NCBI RefSeq assembly: GCF_023101145.1
Contig: NZ_CP073714.1
Coordinates: forward strand, 6,200,001-6,264,000
Length of the DNA stretch: 64,000 bases
Direction of reading: 5' to 3'
Origin: Paenibacillus pabuli
Lineage (GTDB): Bacteria; Bacillota; Bacilli; Paenibacillales; Paenibacillaceae
Shown: positions 52,871 to 61,752 of the stretch, piece after piece
Layout of the letters: every line of letters begins with the position of its first letter
How positions within the stretch are numbered: position 1 is the first letter of the stretch
Program-made: the position numbers and the translations under genes
Notes under the pieces: model-generated
What the model was told of the DNA's origin: nothing
The model's input: only the letters and a program-made list of their open reading frames with translations
The model's database searches: none

Positions 52871-54001
52871 ATGCTACAAGAAACGATCGGTATTATGTTC
52901 GATTCACGCATGTACCGGGGGATAGCGACTGGAAGGACGGGGCAGGAATCACTCGCGAATTATGAACAGGCAGCGGCCTGTTATGGATTAACCCCTTGTT
53001 TTTTGCGGCTGGAAGACGTGGATTCGGACACGAAAACCTGTATTGCTTATGTAAAAAAAGAGGGCATATACGTTCGTCAGAGGATGCCATTGCCTCCCGT
53101 TATTCATAACCGTGCTCTCCAGCTTCGCCGTTCGGAACAGCAGCAGGTGACCAAACTGCTGTTGCAGGGCATACAGGTATATAACGTACGTAATCGATAC
53201 AGCAAAGACCACATTCACGATATGCTTTACCAAGACCCCAGTCTCAGGCAACATCTCCCTCGTGCGGTCAAAGCTACACCTGAGTCTTTGGCATATATGA
53301 TGGAACATTACGATGATCTGGTGATCAAGCCATGCAGCGGAAGCATTGGTCACGGCATTATGCGGATATTCCAAAAGGATGGTCAGTGGAAACTGACATG
53401 TGAGACAAGGACTTCACGCAAGGGATGGGCTACCTTTCGACTGAGTAAGGGACAACTGCCATCAGCCACCTTGCGCCGTATTTTCCGTCATGCTCATCTC
53501 ATAGAAGAGCGAATACCTCTGGTTCGCTATGAAGGAAGACCTGTAGATCTGCGGGTCTCCGTGCAACGGGGAAGTGACGGTTTATGGGGGATCACGGGCA
53601 TATTCGCCAAGGTGGCTCCAGGACATACGTTTGTCACGAATATCGCTCAAGGCAGTAAAGTCATGACCTTGGCTGAAGCCCTTGAAGTGGAAGCATCCGA
53701 CTGGCATTTACTTGAACTAGAGACCAGAATCCGGTCTGTCGGGCTCCGAATCGCACGGACACTAGCTTCGAGCTTGCCACATCTTGCGGACCTCGGACTT
53801 GATCTGGGGATAACAGAAAACGGGCGGATTTATTTTATCGAATGCAACGGAAGGGATCAACGCTACGGTTTCCGAAAAGCCGGGATGACGGAGCACTGGA
53901 AAGCCAGTTACCGACAACCGATGGCTTATGGACGTCTGCTGCTGGAGCAGAATTCGCGTATACCGCGGCAACCTCAGACGTACGATAGGGGCCTATATTG
54001 A
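52871..54001 (+). CDS. YheC/YheD-family spore-coat-associated ATP-grasp protein
   Basis: A 376-residue protein. The N-terminal part has GIMFDSRMYRGIATGRTGQE and IRQR-like text preceding an ATP-grasp fold. The ATP-grasp segment includes DDLVIKPCSGSIGHGIMRIF, EERIPLVRYEGRPVDLRVSV, and DLGITENGRIYFIECNGRDQ at the metal/ATP site. YheC and YheD are spore-coat associated in B. subtilis; ligase activity is presumed, substrate unknown. ATG 52871 follows AAGGAGGAA. It is divergent from the giant repeat gene, supporting a sporulation theme. Confidence 0.85.
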   Translation: MLQETIGIMFDSRMYRGIATGRTGQESLANYEQAAACYGLTPCFLRLEDVDSDTKTCIAYVKKEGIYVRQRMPLPPVIHNRALQLRRSEQQQVTKLLLQGIQVYNVRNRYSKDHIHDMLYQDPSLRQHLPRAVKATPESLAYMMEHYDDLVIKPCSGSIGHGIMRIFQKDGQWKLTCETRTSRKGWATFRLSKGQLPSATLRRIFRHAHLIEERIPLVRYEGRPVDLRVSVQRGSDGLWGITGIFAKVAPGHTFVTNIAQGSKVMTLAEALEVEASDWHLLELETRIRSVGLRIARTLASSLPHLADLGLDLGITENGRIYFIECNGRDQRYGFRKAGMTEHWKASYRQPMAYGRLLLEQNSRIPRQPQTYDRGLY

Positions 54002-54086
54002 TTTCGTGGGCATTCTGTGTCAATATTATGCAGAACGGCCGGTCCTGCCGGCCTTGAAGTTCGCACTAACCCTAAGGGGGATATTC

Positions 54087-54878
54087 ATGGCAAAAACGCT
54101 GTTGCGGTTAATGACCGAGCTTTCTTCTCGCAAATGGATCTCCCGGACTGTGGGAGCCTTCTCCAAGAGCCGGGGAAGCAAGGCATTTATCCCTTATTTT
54201 GTCCGGACCTACGACATCCCTGTTCAGGAGGCTGAGAAAGACTGGAAGGAATATCGTTCGTTGAATGATTTCTTTACCCGTAAACTTAAACCAGGAATGC
54301 GTCCGCTTGAACTTTCAGAACATGCGCTGATCAGTCCGGTAGATGCCAAAATTACAGCAGCCGGTCCTGTATCTGCAGGCACGCTCCTGAATGTTAAGGG
54401 ACAGAATTATACACTTGCTGAATTATTAAACCACTCACCACATCTGGAGAAGTACAAGCATGGTTATGCCTTTGTCCTGTATCTCAGCCCACGCGACTAT
54501 CACCGCATTCATGCACCTGTTAGCGGTCGCCGAATCGAGAGTGAACATATTAAAGGCAAGGTTTATCCTGTCAATGATTTTGGTCTGACCCATATGAAAT
54601 CGGTGCTTAGTCGTAACGAACGGCTTATTACGTATATTGCTCATGATTTCGGAGAAGTTGCTGTCGTGAAAGTAGGCGCGATGAATGTGAGCAGCATACA
54701 GTACGCCGGTGCGGATGTTAGTTCATGGGCACAAGGCGATGATCTCGCATATTTTGAATTCGGTTCCACCGTTGTACTGTTAACGCAGAGCGGTACATTT
54801 GAACCGAAACCAGGCTTGCAGCCAGGTGATTCCGTCAAAATGGGAGAATTGCTCGGTCGGTTAAAACCCATTCAATGA
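54087..54878 (+). CDS. psd: Phosphatidylserine decarboxylase
   Basis: A 263-residue PS decarboxylase proenzyme. It has YRSLNDFFTRKLKPGMRPL, ISPVDAKI, YLSPRDYHRIHAPVSG and, near the end, FEFGSTVVLL, where GST marks the self-cleavage site that makes the pyruvoyl-carrying alpha subunit. The enzyme makes phosphatidylethanolamine at the membrane. ATG 54087 has AAGGGGG about seven bases upstream. It follows the YheC/D gene by 85 bases and may be co-transcribed. No pssA gene is seen nearby. Confidence 0.93.
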   Translation: MAKTLLRLMTELSSRKWISRTVGAFSKSRGSKAFIPYFVRTYDIPVQEAEKDWKEYRSLNDFFTRKLKPGMRPLELSEHALISPVDAKITAAGPVSAGTLLNVKGQNYTLAELLNHSPHLEKYKHGYAFVLYLSPRDYHRIHAPVSGRRIESEHIKGKVYPVNDFGLTHMKSVLSRNERLITYIAHDFGEVAVVKVGAMNVSSIQYAGADVSSWAQGDDLAYFEFGSTVVLLTQSGTFEPKPGLQPGDSVKMGELLGRLKPIQ

Positions 54879-54887
54879 GCAATACGC

Positions 54888-54916
54888 AGATGATTCCTGA
54901 ATAACAGGAGTCATCT
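54888..54916 (+). terminator. Terminator after psd
   Basis: AGATGATTCCTG at 54888-54899 pairs with CAGGAGTCATCT at 54905-54916 (one mismatch), followed by T residues to about 54921. It lies ten bases after the psd stop. Confidence 0.8.
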
Positions 54917-55365
54917 TTTTTAATTTCCGATCGGAAGAAAAAGACCAAACAGACCTTTTTCGATATAAAAAGGTACTCGCAGCCGGAACACTTTTAGGGT
55001 AAAGTGTCAGGCTATGAGTACCTTTTGCTGATCAGAGAATCAATTATCTGCTTCAGAGATATGTAGAAATCAGGATGATTCCATTCCCGTTCTCATGACA
55101 TGTATACGAGCAATACGAAGCTATGCTTCGTCATATTGGTTTTCTCGCCATTTCTTAAAACCATACGTCCTGCATTTCAACTGCCGGTTTGGAGCGGCGC
55201 AGGCGGTTCCGGAAAATATTAAAGCCCTTGATAGAGCATCCCCGGTTGCGGACCCGACGTTTTCCGTTCATCACAAGTTCCCCCTTTCGATCGTCTGGAA
55301 TGCTACATACTTACCCCTGCTTCCCAGAATTGAAACGTTGCCATATTCTACCGGACAGAGAGACC
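54917..55365. other. Intergenic region with a second large hairpin
   Basis: About 450 bases between psd and the convergent AraC gene. A long imperfect hairpin (AAAAGGTACTC and AGCC arm near 54967-54984, GGCT and GAGTACCTTTT arm near 55010-55025) could be a further two-way terminator. Nothing coding was found; a short open frame on the minus strand at about 55155-55260 has no start codon. Confidence 0.5.
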
Positions 55366-56151
55366 CTATCGAATCTCGGACGGACTTTTGCCGGTATACT
55401 GCTTGAACTGACGACTGAAGAAAAAGATATCCCGGTATCCAAGTGCATCTGCCACTTCGGTCACATTCATGCCGGTATGCACCAACAGATGCTCGGCCCG
55501 CTCAATGCGCATGCGAATGATATAGGATTGCACGGACGAACCAATCAATTCCTTAAACTTGATCGAGAAATATCGAGGCGATAGTCCCGCCCTGGCGGCG
55601 AGGTCTTCCACGCGATGTGTGATCCCCGGATGCTGGCGTACATAGTTAGCAACCTCCTGGATAACATCAGACAACTGGTTGCTCACCTTTTTCTCCACAG
55701 GAGCTTCCGTATCCGCGCGCAGCAAATGAATCATCAGCTGTTTCAGAATCAGCCGGCTCTCTTCATCCCGTCCATATACATCGGATAGGAAGAGCCTTAC
55801 ATACCGAGCCAGCAAATGCTCAAATTCCACCGTTTCCAGTACTTCACGATAGGACTGGGGAACATCATTAACGGGTATATCTACATCAAAATGAATATAG
55901 GTAAGTACCAACGGTTTTTGCTTGTTATGAGTTGCAGTAGGATGATCGCCTGGTCTAAACAGAAAGCAACTACCCTTGCCAACTTCATACGACCGGTCAT
56001 TCAGCACAACGGTCCCTTCACCACTCCATACATAAAATAAGTCATAGTTTTGCATCGGTTTTTCCCGCTTCTGCCACTTCCATCCCGGTTCGCAGACAAT
56101 TTTGGCGACGGCGGGCAAAATAACAAAAGATGACGGCGATGCCTGCAGCAT
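55366..56151 (-). CDS. AraC-family transcriptional regulator
   Basis: A 261-residue AraC/XylS regulator. The N-terminal cupin-like sensor domain (YDLFYVWSGEGTVVLNDRSY, FLFRPGDHPTATHN) is followed by two helix-turn-helix units (VEDLAARAGLSPRYFSIKFK, MNVTEVADALGYRDIFFFSR) ending FKQYTGKSPSEIR. Such proteins often respond to sugars. No clear target operon is adjacent: the gene is convergent with psd, and upstream lies the MocR gene on the same strand. Function as regulator is firm; ligand unknown. Confidence 0.88.
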   Translation of the reverse strand: MLQASPSSFVILPAVAKIVCEPGWKWQKREKPMQNYDLFYVWSGEGTVVLNDRSYEVGKGSCFLFRPGDHPTATHNKQKPLVLTYIHFDVDIPVNDVPQSYREVLETVEFEHLLARYVRLFLSDVYGRDEESRLILKQLMIHLLRADTEAPVEKKVSNQLSDVIQEVANYVRQHPGITHRVEDLAARAGLSPRYFSIKFKELIGSSVQSYIIRMRIERAEHLLVHTGMNVTEVADALGYRDIFFFSRQFKQYTGKSPSEIR

Positions 56152-56274
56152 GTCGCCACTCCCCCTTGAAAGTTAATCTCTCCGCATACTGTATCAATCA
56201 TGATGCAATATGTGTTTATATATGATTTCTGCTCCTGCTGGAGCGAAACGCCTTATTCCATTATACAGCGGAAT

Positions 56275-57732
56275 TCACCGAAACGAAAATGTACACTTCT
56301 CCCATGCCAAGCGCATTCGCCGTATCCCCTCTTGAATCTCCTCTTTCTCCAGATGTGCAAAGCCAAAACACACAGCCGGAGGCCCTGGAGTCAGCCGATA
56401 ACGCACCGCATCGCGGAATATGACACCTTCTTCCCGAGCCAGTGCTTTGAACCGCTGATAACTGCTGATGTCTCCCTTCCATATAGCATAAATATGCAAT
56501 CCTGCATCTCCGGGCTGCATGGTAAAGGGTTCCGGTAACTCCCGCTCCATCTCACTGACAAAAAAAGCATGTCGATCCCCATAAAGCCGGGTCAATCGTC
56601 TTAGATGGCGCAGATACCCGCCTCTGGCCATAAATTTCGCGAGTGCACGCTGCTCCAGAATAGCAGAGGGTACCGGTTCATATAGCATTTTTGCAGCAAG
56701 CAGCGGCTTCACCAGACTAGGGGGCAGCACCACATATCCAAGTCGGAAGGACGCAATCATCGTTTGTGAAAAGGAACCAACATAGATCACACGTTGTTCA
56801 CGATCGAGCACTTTGAGCGGTTCAATCGGTCTGCCACCCCAGCGAAACTCACTGTCATAATCATCTTCAATAATGACGGCATTTCGCTCCGAGGCCCATT
56901 CAAGTATGGCTCTTCGTCTGTCCAGACCAAGAACAGCTCCTGTAGGAAACTGGCGGGTGGGTGTCACAAATAATGTCTGTGCTTCCCATGACTGCGGAAT
57001 AATGCCCCCGGTATCTACTTCCGCTGGAATAATCGTTCCTCCGCAGGACTTCACTGCCTGGGCAATTCCTTGATAACCCGGGTTTTCCAATACAACTGCA
57101 GCCCCTTCAGGGATAAGCAGTTGTGTCAGCAAGGTGATCCCCTGCATGGAACCACTGAACAGCACGATTTGCGAGGCATCCGCCTGGATGCCCCGTGTCC
57201 ACCTCAGATGTGACGCAATGGCCTCCCGTAGTTCCAGATCACCAGCTACACCACTTTGTTCACGCCGATCACTCCGATGGACGGCAGCCAGGGCACTTTT
57301 CCATTCCGCTTGCGGAAAATGCTCGATAGGCATGCGATGCACATGAAAATTGATCAGGGATGAATCCTGTTCAATGGCAGATCGTGTATCCCTCTGAATC
57401 TGTGTATTCAGCAGACTCACCCGTTCCCCCCATGGAGAAAGCTGAATCACTGCTTCCTGACCTAATTGTTCCTGTTCCGTTAACGTATCGGTAACAAAAG
57501 TCCCTTTCCCCCGATATGCCTTCACATACCCATCAGCGAGCAGCATGTCATATACTTGGGCTACCGAACCACGTGACATTTCATATTGACGTGCCAACTC
57601 TCGGGTGGAAGGAAGCCTTGTACCTCCAGCCAGTGTCCCCGCATGGATGGCGTCGCGCAAAGCATGGTACATTGCCTCATACTTATATCGGTGTTGACGT
57701 TCGTATGAATCCATAGGAAGCCACAATTCCAT
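56275..57732 (-). CDS. MocR-family (GntR-aminotransferase) regulator, PdxR/GabR-like
   Basis: A 485-residue fusion. Residues 10-80 form a GntR winged helix (YHALRDAIHAGTLAGGTRLP, STRELARQYEMSRGSVAQVY). The rest is an aminotransferase class-I domain with VVLENPGYQGIAQ, FVTPTRQFPTGAVL, VIIEDDYDSEFRW, and IYVGSFSQTMIASFRLGYVV, the Ser-Phe-Ser-Gln-Thr region where the PLP Lys sits in active enzymes. PdxR and GabR use PLP as effector. It is divergent to a PNPOx-family gene, the arrangement expected for a PLP-sensing regulator. ATG 57732 has GAGGTG upstream. Confidence 0.87.
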   Translation of the reverse strand: MELWLPMDSYERQHRYKYEAMYHALRDAIHAGTLAGGTRLPSTRELARQYEMSRGSVAQVYDMLLADGYVKAYRGKGTFVTDTLTEQEQLGQEAVIQLSPWGERVSLLNTQIQRDTRSAIEQDSSLINFHVHRMPIEHFPQAEWKSALAAVHRSDRREQSGVAGDLELREAIASHLRWTRGIQADASQIVLFSGSMQGITLLTQLLIPEGAAVVLENPGYQGIAQAVKSCGGTIIPAEVDTGGIIPQSWEAQTLFVTPTRQFPTGAVLGLDRRRAILEWASERNAVIIEDDYDSEFRWGGRPIEPLKVLDREQRVIYVGSFSQTMIASFRLGYVVLPPSLVKPLLAAKMLYEPVPSAILEQRALAKFMARGGYLRHLRRLTRLYGDRHAFFVSEMERELPEPFTMQPGDAGLHIYAIWKGDISSYQRFKALAREEGVIFRDAVRYRLTPGPPAVCFGFAHLEKEEIQEGIRRMRLAWEKCTFSFR

Positions 57733-57747
57733 CGTGCACCTCTTTTC

Positions 57748-57836
57748 AAATTGGACTACTAAAATGAATGTAAATTGGATCTTTTTTTATGTCAATGCGA
57801 GTTTTATTGTTATGGCTAGAGTGCAACGATCCAATT
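57748..57836. promoter_or_regulatory. Candidate MocR operators between the regulator and the PNPOx-type gene
   Basis: AAATTGGA at 57748-57755 and AAATTGGAT at 57772-57780 are direct repeats 24 bases apart; the inverted ATCCAATT follows at 57829-57836. MocR regulators of the PdxR/GabR kind bind direct and inverted repeats of this sort in divergent promoters. The link is inference from position and pattern. Confidence 0.5.
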
Positions 57837-57862
57837 CATAATCGATCAAGGGGGAAAAATAG

Positions 57863-58480
57863 ATGAGAAGAAAAGAATTCACTGTACATGAAGAGCAGGA
57901 AATCATAGCATTTCTGGACCAATGCTCCTTTGGTTTTCTGGGAACAGTCAGTCCAGATGGACAGCCAAGGGTGACACCACTAAACTTCGTATATATGGAC
58001 GGGAGTTTTTATTTTCATGGTAGTCTTGCAGGCGAAAAAATGAAGCAGATCAAACAGGATTCCTCTGTCAGCTTTACAGTTGCTGAAGAGTTTTCCCTGA
58101 TTCCATCTTACTTCAGTGATCCCGAGCTAGCTTGTCCGGCAACCTCTTTTTTCAAAAGTGTAATGGCATTCGGTCAGGCAGAGCCGGTTAAGGATCTTGA
58201 CATCAAGGGCAAGGTGCTGCAACGTTTCATGGAGAAACTTCAGCCACAAGGGGGATATGTTCCCATTGATGCTACCGATCCACGCTATACGGGTCAGCTT
58301 AAAGCTGTCGCTGTGGTCCGCATTGTTCCCGAACGGATCAGTGCCAAGTTCAAATTTGGACAGAATCTCTCGACTGAACGCTTTGATCATATTAGTGGCG
58401 AACTGGAACAGCGTAACGAAGGACGAGATGCTGAAACAGCCGAAATGATGCGGAAATATTGTCCTTTCCATCAGAAATAA
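57863..58480 (+). CDS. PNPOx-family FMN-binding split-barrel protein
   Basis: A 205-residue pyridoxamine-phosphate-oxidase-like flavoprotein: FLDQCSFGFLGTVSPDGQPR, TPLNFVYMDGSFYFHGSLAG, and EKMKQIKQDSSVSFTVAEEF. These are the usual FMN-contacting strands. True PdxH enzymes have a different C-terminal signature, so the substrate may differ. AAGGGGG precedes the ATG. The divergent MocR gene suggests PLP-linked control. Confidence 0.82.
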   Translation: MRRKEFTVHEEQEIIAFLDQCSFGFLGTVSPDGQPRVTPLNFVYMDGSFYFHGSLAGEKMKQIKQDSSVSFTVAEEFSLIPSYFSDPELACPATSFFKSVMAFGQAEPVKDLDIKGKVLQRFMEKLQPQGGYVPIDATDPRYTGQLKAVAVVRIVPERISAKFKFGQNLSTERFDHISGELEQRNEGRDAETAEMMRKYCPFHQK

Positions 58481-58658
58481 CATTCATTTTTCATGGTATA
58501 ATCAAACGGGAGAAGTAACATTAACCTAACTCAAAAACACCTGCAACAACGCGGTGAAGTGATGAAACTGTCATTATGCGTAATTTCCGTGACGGGGGCA
58601 AGGCAAGGTGTTATAATGTTAGGCAGTTGAATCCCAAAGACTTGGAAGGATGAAAAGA

Positions 58659-59957
58659 ATGAATCCACTGGCTGAACAGTTGAACGAAAGTATTCAGGCA
58701 GGCAGCAGTCACGTCTACTCCATGCTGTCGCAGCTCGGCAAAGAAATTTATTTTCCAAAAGAAGGTATTTTGAGTCAGTCTGCTGAAGCAGCAAGTCTGG
58801 CCAAAACCTACAATGCTACGATTGGTATTGCTCTGGAGGACGGTGTGCCAATGCACTTAGCTGTTATCCAAGATAAGCTGTCCGCATACCAACCGAAGGA
58901 TTTGTACCCTTACGCTCCGCCTGCAGGGAAGCCTGAGTTGCGGACCGTATGGAGAGACAAGATGCTGAAGGAAACACCTTCCCTCGAAGGTAAAACGTTT
59001 GGTAACCCAATTGTGACTAACGCATTAACTCATGGACTGAGTATTGTAGCCGACCTGTTCGCCGAAGAAGGGGACGCTGTTATATATCCGGATAAAAACT
59101 GGGAGAATTACGAGCTGACCTTTGGAATTCGTCGTCACGGCGAATTGGTTCATTATCCCCTGTTTGATGATCAATTGAACTTCAACAGTGCAGGTCTGCT
59201 CGAAGCGCTGCTTGCACAGAAAGACAAAGGCAAAGCCATCGTGCTGCTGAACTTCCCGAACAACCCGACAGGTTATACACCTGGCGCCGAAGAAGCAGAT
59301 TCAATCGTAGATGCAATTCGTCAAGCGGCTGAGGCTGGAGTGAATGTTGTTGCTGTAACAGATGATGCCTACTTTGGTCTCTTCTTCGAAGATTCCATTC
59401 ATGAATCCCTGTTTGGCAAACTGGCGAACCTCCATCCACGTGTGTTGACTGTCAAAGTTGACGGTGCCACGAAGGAAGAATTCGTATGGGGCTTCCGCGT
59501 TGGATTCATCACGTACGCCCATGAAGATGCTGCGGTTCTCCATGCTCTGGAGCAAAAAACACTCGGCATTATCCGAGCAACCATCTCCAGTGGCCCGCAT
59601 CCTTCCCAAACTTTTGTACTGGATGCGCTGAAAGCACCTGAGTTCGAAGCACAGAAGCTGGAGAAGTTTGAAATCATGAAAGGCCGCGCCAACAAAGTAA
59701 AAGCCATCCTCGATAGTGGTAAATACGGTGAGGTTTGGGATTACTATCCGTTCAACTCCGGTTACTTCATGTGCCTGAAGCTGAAGGATGTCGGCGCAGA
59801 GCAGCTCCGGACCCATTTGCTGCAGAAATACGGCGTTGGTACCATCGCGCTGGGTGAGGCCGATTTGCGAATTGCCTTCTCCTGCATTGAAGAATCCGGA
59901 CTGGAAGATCTGTTCGATACGATCTATCGTGGAGTTTTGGATCTTCAGACCACTTAA
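58659..59957 (+). CDS. Class I/II PLP-dependent aminotransferase
   Basis: A 432-residue fold-type I aminotransferase. Features: GNPIVTNALTHGLSIVADLF, LLNFPNNPTGYTPG, VAVTDDAYFGLFFED, and VDGATKEEFVWGFRVGFI with the PLP-binding Lys. The C-terminus carries YCxR-like text IALGEADLRIAFSCI. ATG 58659 has GGAAGG nine bases upstream; an ATG at 58650 overlaps that site. The gene is preceded by TATAAT near 58613 and ends with a terminator. The amino-acid substrate cannot be read. Confidence 0.87.
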   Translation: MNPLAEQLNESIQAGSSHVYSMLSQLGKEIYFPKEGILSQSAEAASLAKTYNATIGIALEDGVPMHLAVIQDKLSAYQPKDLYPYAPPAGKPELRTVWRDKMLKETPSLEGKTFGNPIVTNALTHGLSIVADLFAEEGDAVIYPDKNWENYELTFGIRRHGELVHYPLFDDQLNFNSAGLLEALLAQKDKGKAIVLLNFPNNPTGYTPGAEEADSIVDAIRQAAEAGVNVVAVTDDAYFGLFFEDSIHESLFGKLANLHPRVLTVKVDGATKEEFVWGFRVGFITYAHEDAAVLHALEQKTLGIIRATISSGPHPSQTFVLDALKAPEFEAQKLEKFEIMKGRANKVKAILDSGKYGEVWDYYPFNSGYFMCLKLKDVGAEQLRTHLLQKYGVGTIALGEADLRIAFSCIEESGLEDLFDTIYRGVLDLQTT

Positions 59958-60030
59958 TTCATATTCATATGCAGTAATGCATCCAATAAATAAGTAAGAA
60001 ACAGACTTACGTCTGATTTCTGAAAAACAT

Positions 60031-60072
60031 ACCCCTTTGTATCCTGACGAATGTCTCTCGATACAAAGGGGT
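60031..60072 (+). terminator. Terminator after the aminotransferase gene
   Basis: ACCCCTTTGTATC at 60031-60043 pairs with GATACAAAGGGGT at 60060-60072, then GTTTTG. A 13-bp perfect stem. Confidence 0.85.
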
Positions 60073-60238
60073 GTTTTGTGTTCCGTTTTGAGGACATATG
60101 GCTATTTTGACGGGCAAATGCCCAAAACGATGATTTTCAGGCTCTACCGGGCAGCGGCCCAATCAGCCTATCCCCAAGGCACATAATATACGATGTACGC
60201 AAGGGCGTGCCCAACACCATCTTGAAAGGGGAATGACC

Positions 60239-60373
60239 ATGTCTGGAGTTGTTGAAGAAACTAGAGGCGGTTATGGATGCGGCGGTTACGGTTACGGAGG
60301 ATTTACAAATACAGGTGCCATTCTCGTTTTGTTCATCTTGCTCGTCATCATCACAAAATCGTTCCTCTGTTAG
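60239..60373 (+). CDS. YjcZ-family sporulation peptide
   Basis: A 44-residue peptide. An acidic start is followed by Gly/Tyr-rich text (GGYGCGGYGYGGFTN) and one hydrophobic helix (GAILVLFILLVIITKSF) ending in Cys. This is the layout of YjcZ-type sporulation proteins of Bacillus and Paenibacillus, small spore-coat or membrane peptides. ATG 60239 follows AAGGGG eight bases upstream. A terminator comes 50 bases after the stop, so it is an independent small gene. Confidence 0.85.
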   Translation: MSGVVEETRGGYGCGGYGYGGFTNTGAILVLFILLVIITKSFLC

Positions 60374-60422
60374 TCCATACGTCCTCACCAGGAGTCGGAA
60401 CAAGGTCAGCTGACTGCAGCAC

Positions 60423-60464
60423 AAAGAAGGGTAGTCCGGGATACAGCTCGGAATACCCTTCTTT
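60423..60464. terminator. Terminator between the YjcZ-type gene and ecsB
   Basis: AAAGAAGGGTA at 60423-60433 pairs with TACCCTTCTTT at 60454-60464. The T run on the plus strand ends the small gene. On the minus strand the A/T flank may also serve the convergent ecsB. Confidence 0.8.
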
Positions 60465-60532
60465 GGTTAGGTTACGTAAGAATCTCTAGCCGCGTTGCCA
60501 TTGAAACATTAACTGGTCAGACGCTCGGCTGT

Positions 60533-61750
60533 TCATTCATCCTCTTCTTCCTTCAACCACTTGTTACCTTGCGAACGTCGCATCAAGTAGATGACCAGCA
60601 CACCAAGGACCAATGCTGCTGCTGTCATACTCAATCCACTCATTCCCGCAGCCAGCATTGGCAGCCACATGAGCAAGGCAGCCAGTGCATGCAGATTCGA
60701 GATGAATCCCAGCACCTGGGAACGACGACTCTCTCCCGAGATGGGATAAATCATAATCCAGAACGATTCACTATGACTGCGACGCAGCGCACCCAGCTGC
60801 ACACCAACAAGCAGTAGAAAGAACAGGTATACACCAATACCGAAATAACTGCCTGCCGTCCACCAGGACAGCAGCATACCCAGTACGACCAGGCGCACGA
60901 CGATAGAGAACACTTCAGTTCGGATGAATGTTTTGGTAATCAGATAGCGATAGGCTTTCCCTGCATTCCATGGGAGGCCGCTACCCCATTTGCTGAGCCA
61001 GCGCCGGGAACTTACTTTTTGACCTGATGAAGGCACATCCACAAACCAGCCCAGCGTCCGCATCACTCTTCCAGCCTGGCCCTTCTCCACTTGGATGAGA
61101 CGGTCCCATGAAACCCGGTGTTTCAGAGGAATACGCAGGGCAACGATATAAACGACAGCCAGCAGCAGCAGGAACCAGATACTGCGCTGAGGAGGCTGCC
61201 ACAACCAGGCCGCAATCGCCAGTACAGCCAGTGCCCATCGGAGCAAACGATATCCTCTTGCGGCGCCTATTTGCACCATGCGCATTTCTTGCCAAGCCGC
61301 ATAGCTGGACAGCCCTTTCCATAACAACAGAAGCAGGATAAACCAGCCGAATGGTCTTGCATCCTGATCTGCACGAACATAGAGCGGCCACAGCGTAACA
61401 AATACGAGCAGCATGCCCAGAGTTTTATAGATGATACCGCGAGCGAAGCTGTTTTTCAGATATTCTTGCATCCGATATTCCTGCGGACGTAAAAATACGA
61501 TGTCTGCCGGGTGCAGATATGTACGATAGCTGCTAAACAGTACCAGTGGTGCCAGCAGCAGCAACGCAATCCAGCGAATCGGGAATCCTGCCGGGATGTG
61601 TTGGACAAACGATGTATACCAGGCGGAGAACGCAATGACGAGAAATAAGAAAACCATGGCTACGCCGCTCTGAATGACATAACCCAGATAAGGAAGAATT
61701 CCATTCCAGAATCCCGTGCGTCTTTGCTTCCATAGCTGCTTGAGATCCAT
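60533..61750 (-). CDS. ecsB: ABC transporter permease EcsB
   Basis: A 405-residue membrane protein with about ten hydrophobic segments. Features matching EcsB are LWKQRRTGFWNGILPYLGYV at the N-terminus, YLHPADIVFLRPQEYRMQEY, and a basic C-terminus. EcsA/EcsB affect protein secretion, competence and intramembrane proteolysis in B. subtilis. It begins two bases after the ecsA stop. The ecsC gene is absent here. Confidence 0.87.
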   Translation of the reverse strand: MDLKQLWKQRRTGFWNGILPYLGYVIQSGVAMVFLFLVIAFSAWYTSFVQHIPAGFPIRWIALLLLAPLVLFSSYRTYLHPADIVFLRPQEYRMQEYLKNSFARGIIYKTLGMLLVFVTLWPLYVRADQDARPFGWFILLLLLWKGLSSYAAWQEMRMVQIGAARGYRLLRWALAVLAIAAWLWQPPQRSIWFLLLLAVVYIVALRIPLKHRVSWDRLIQVEKGQAGRVMRTLGWFVDVPSSGQKVSSRRWLSKWGSGLPWNAGKAYRYLITKTFIRTEVFSIVVRLVVLGMLLSWWTAGSYFGIGVYLFFLLLVGVQLGALRRSHSESFWIMIYPISGESRRSQVLGFISNLHALAALLMWLPMLAAGMSGLSMTAAALVLGVLVIYLMRRSQGNKWLKEEEDE

Positions 61751-61752
61751 GC

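Noticed and set aside
55155..55260. Minus-strand open stretch encoding an Arg-rich peptide
   Set aside because: No in-frame start codon; the ATG with a good ribosome site nearby is in another frame that stops after 17 codons.
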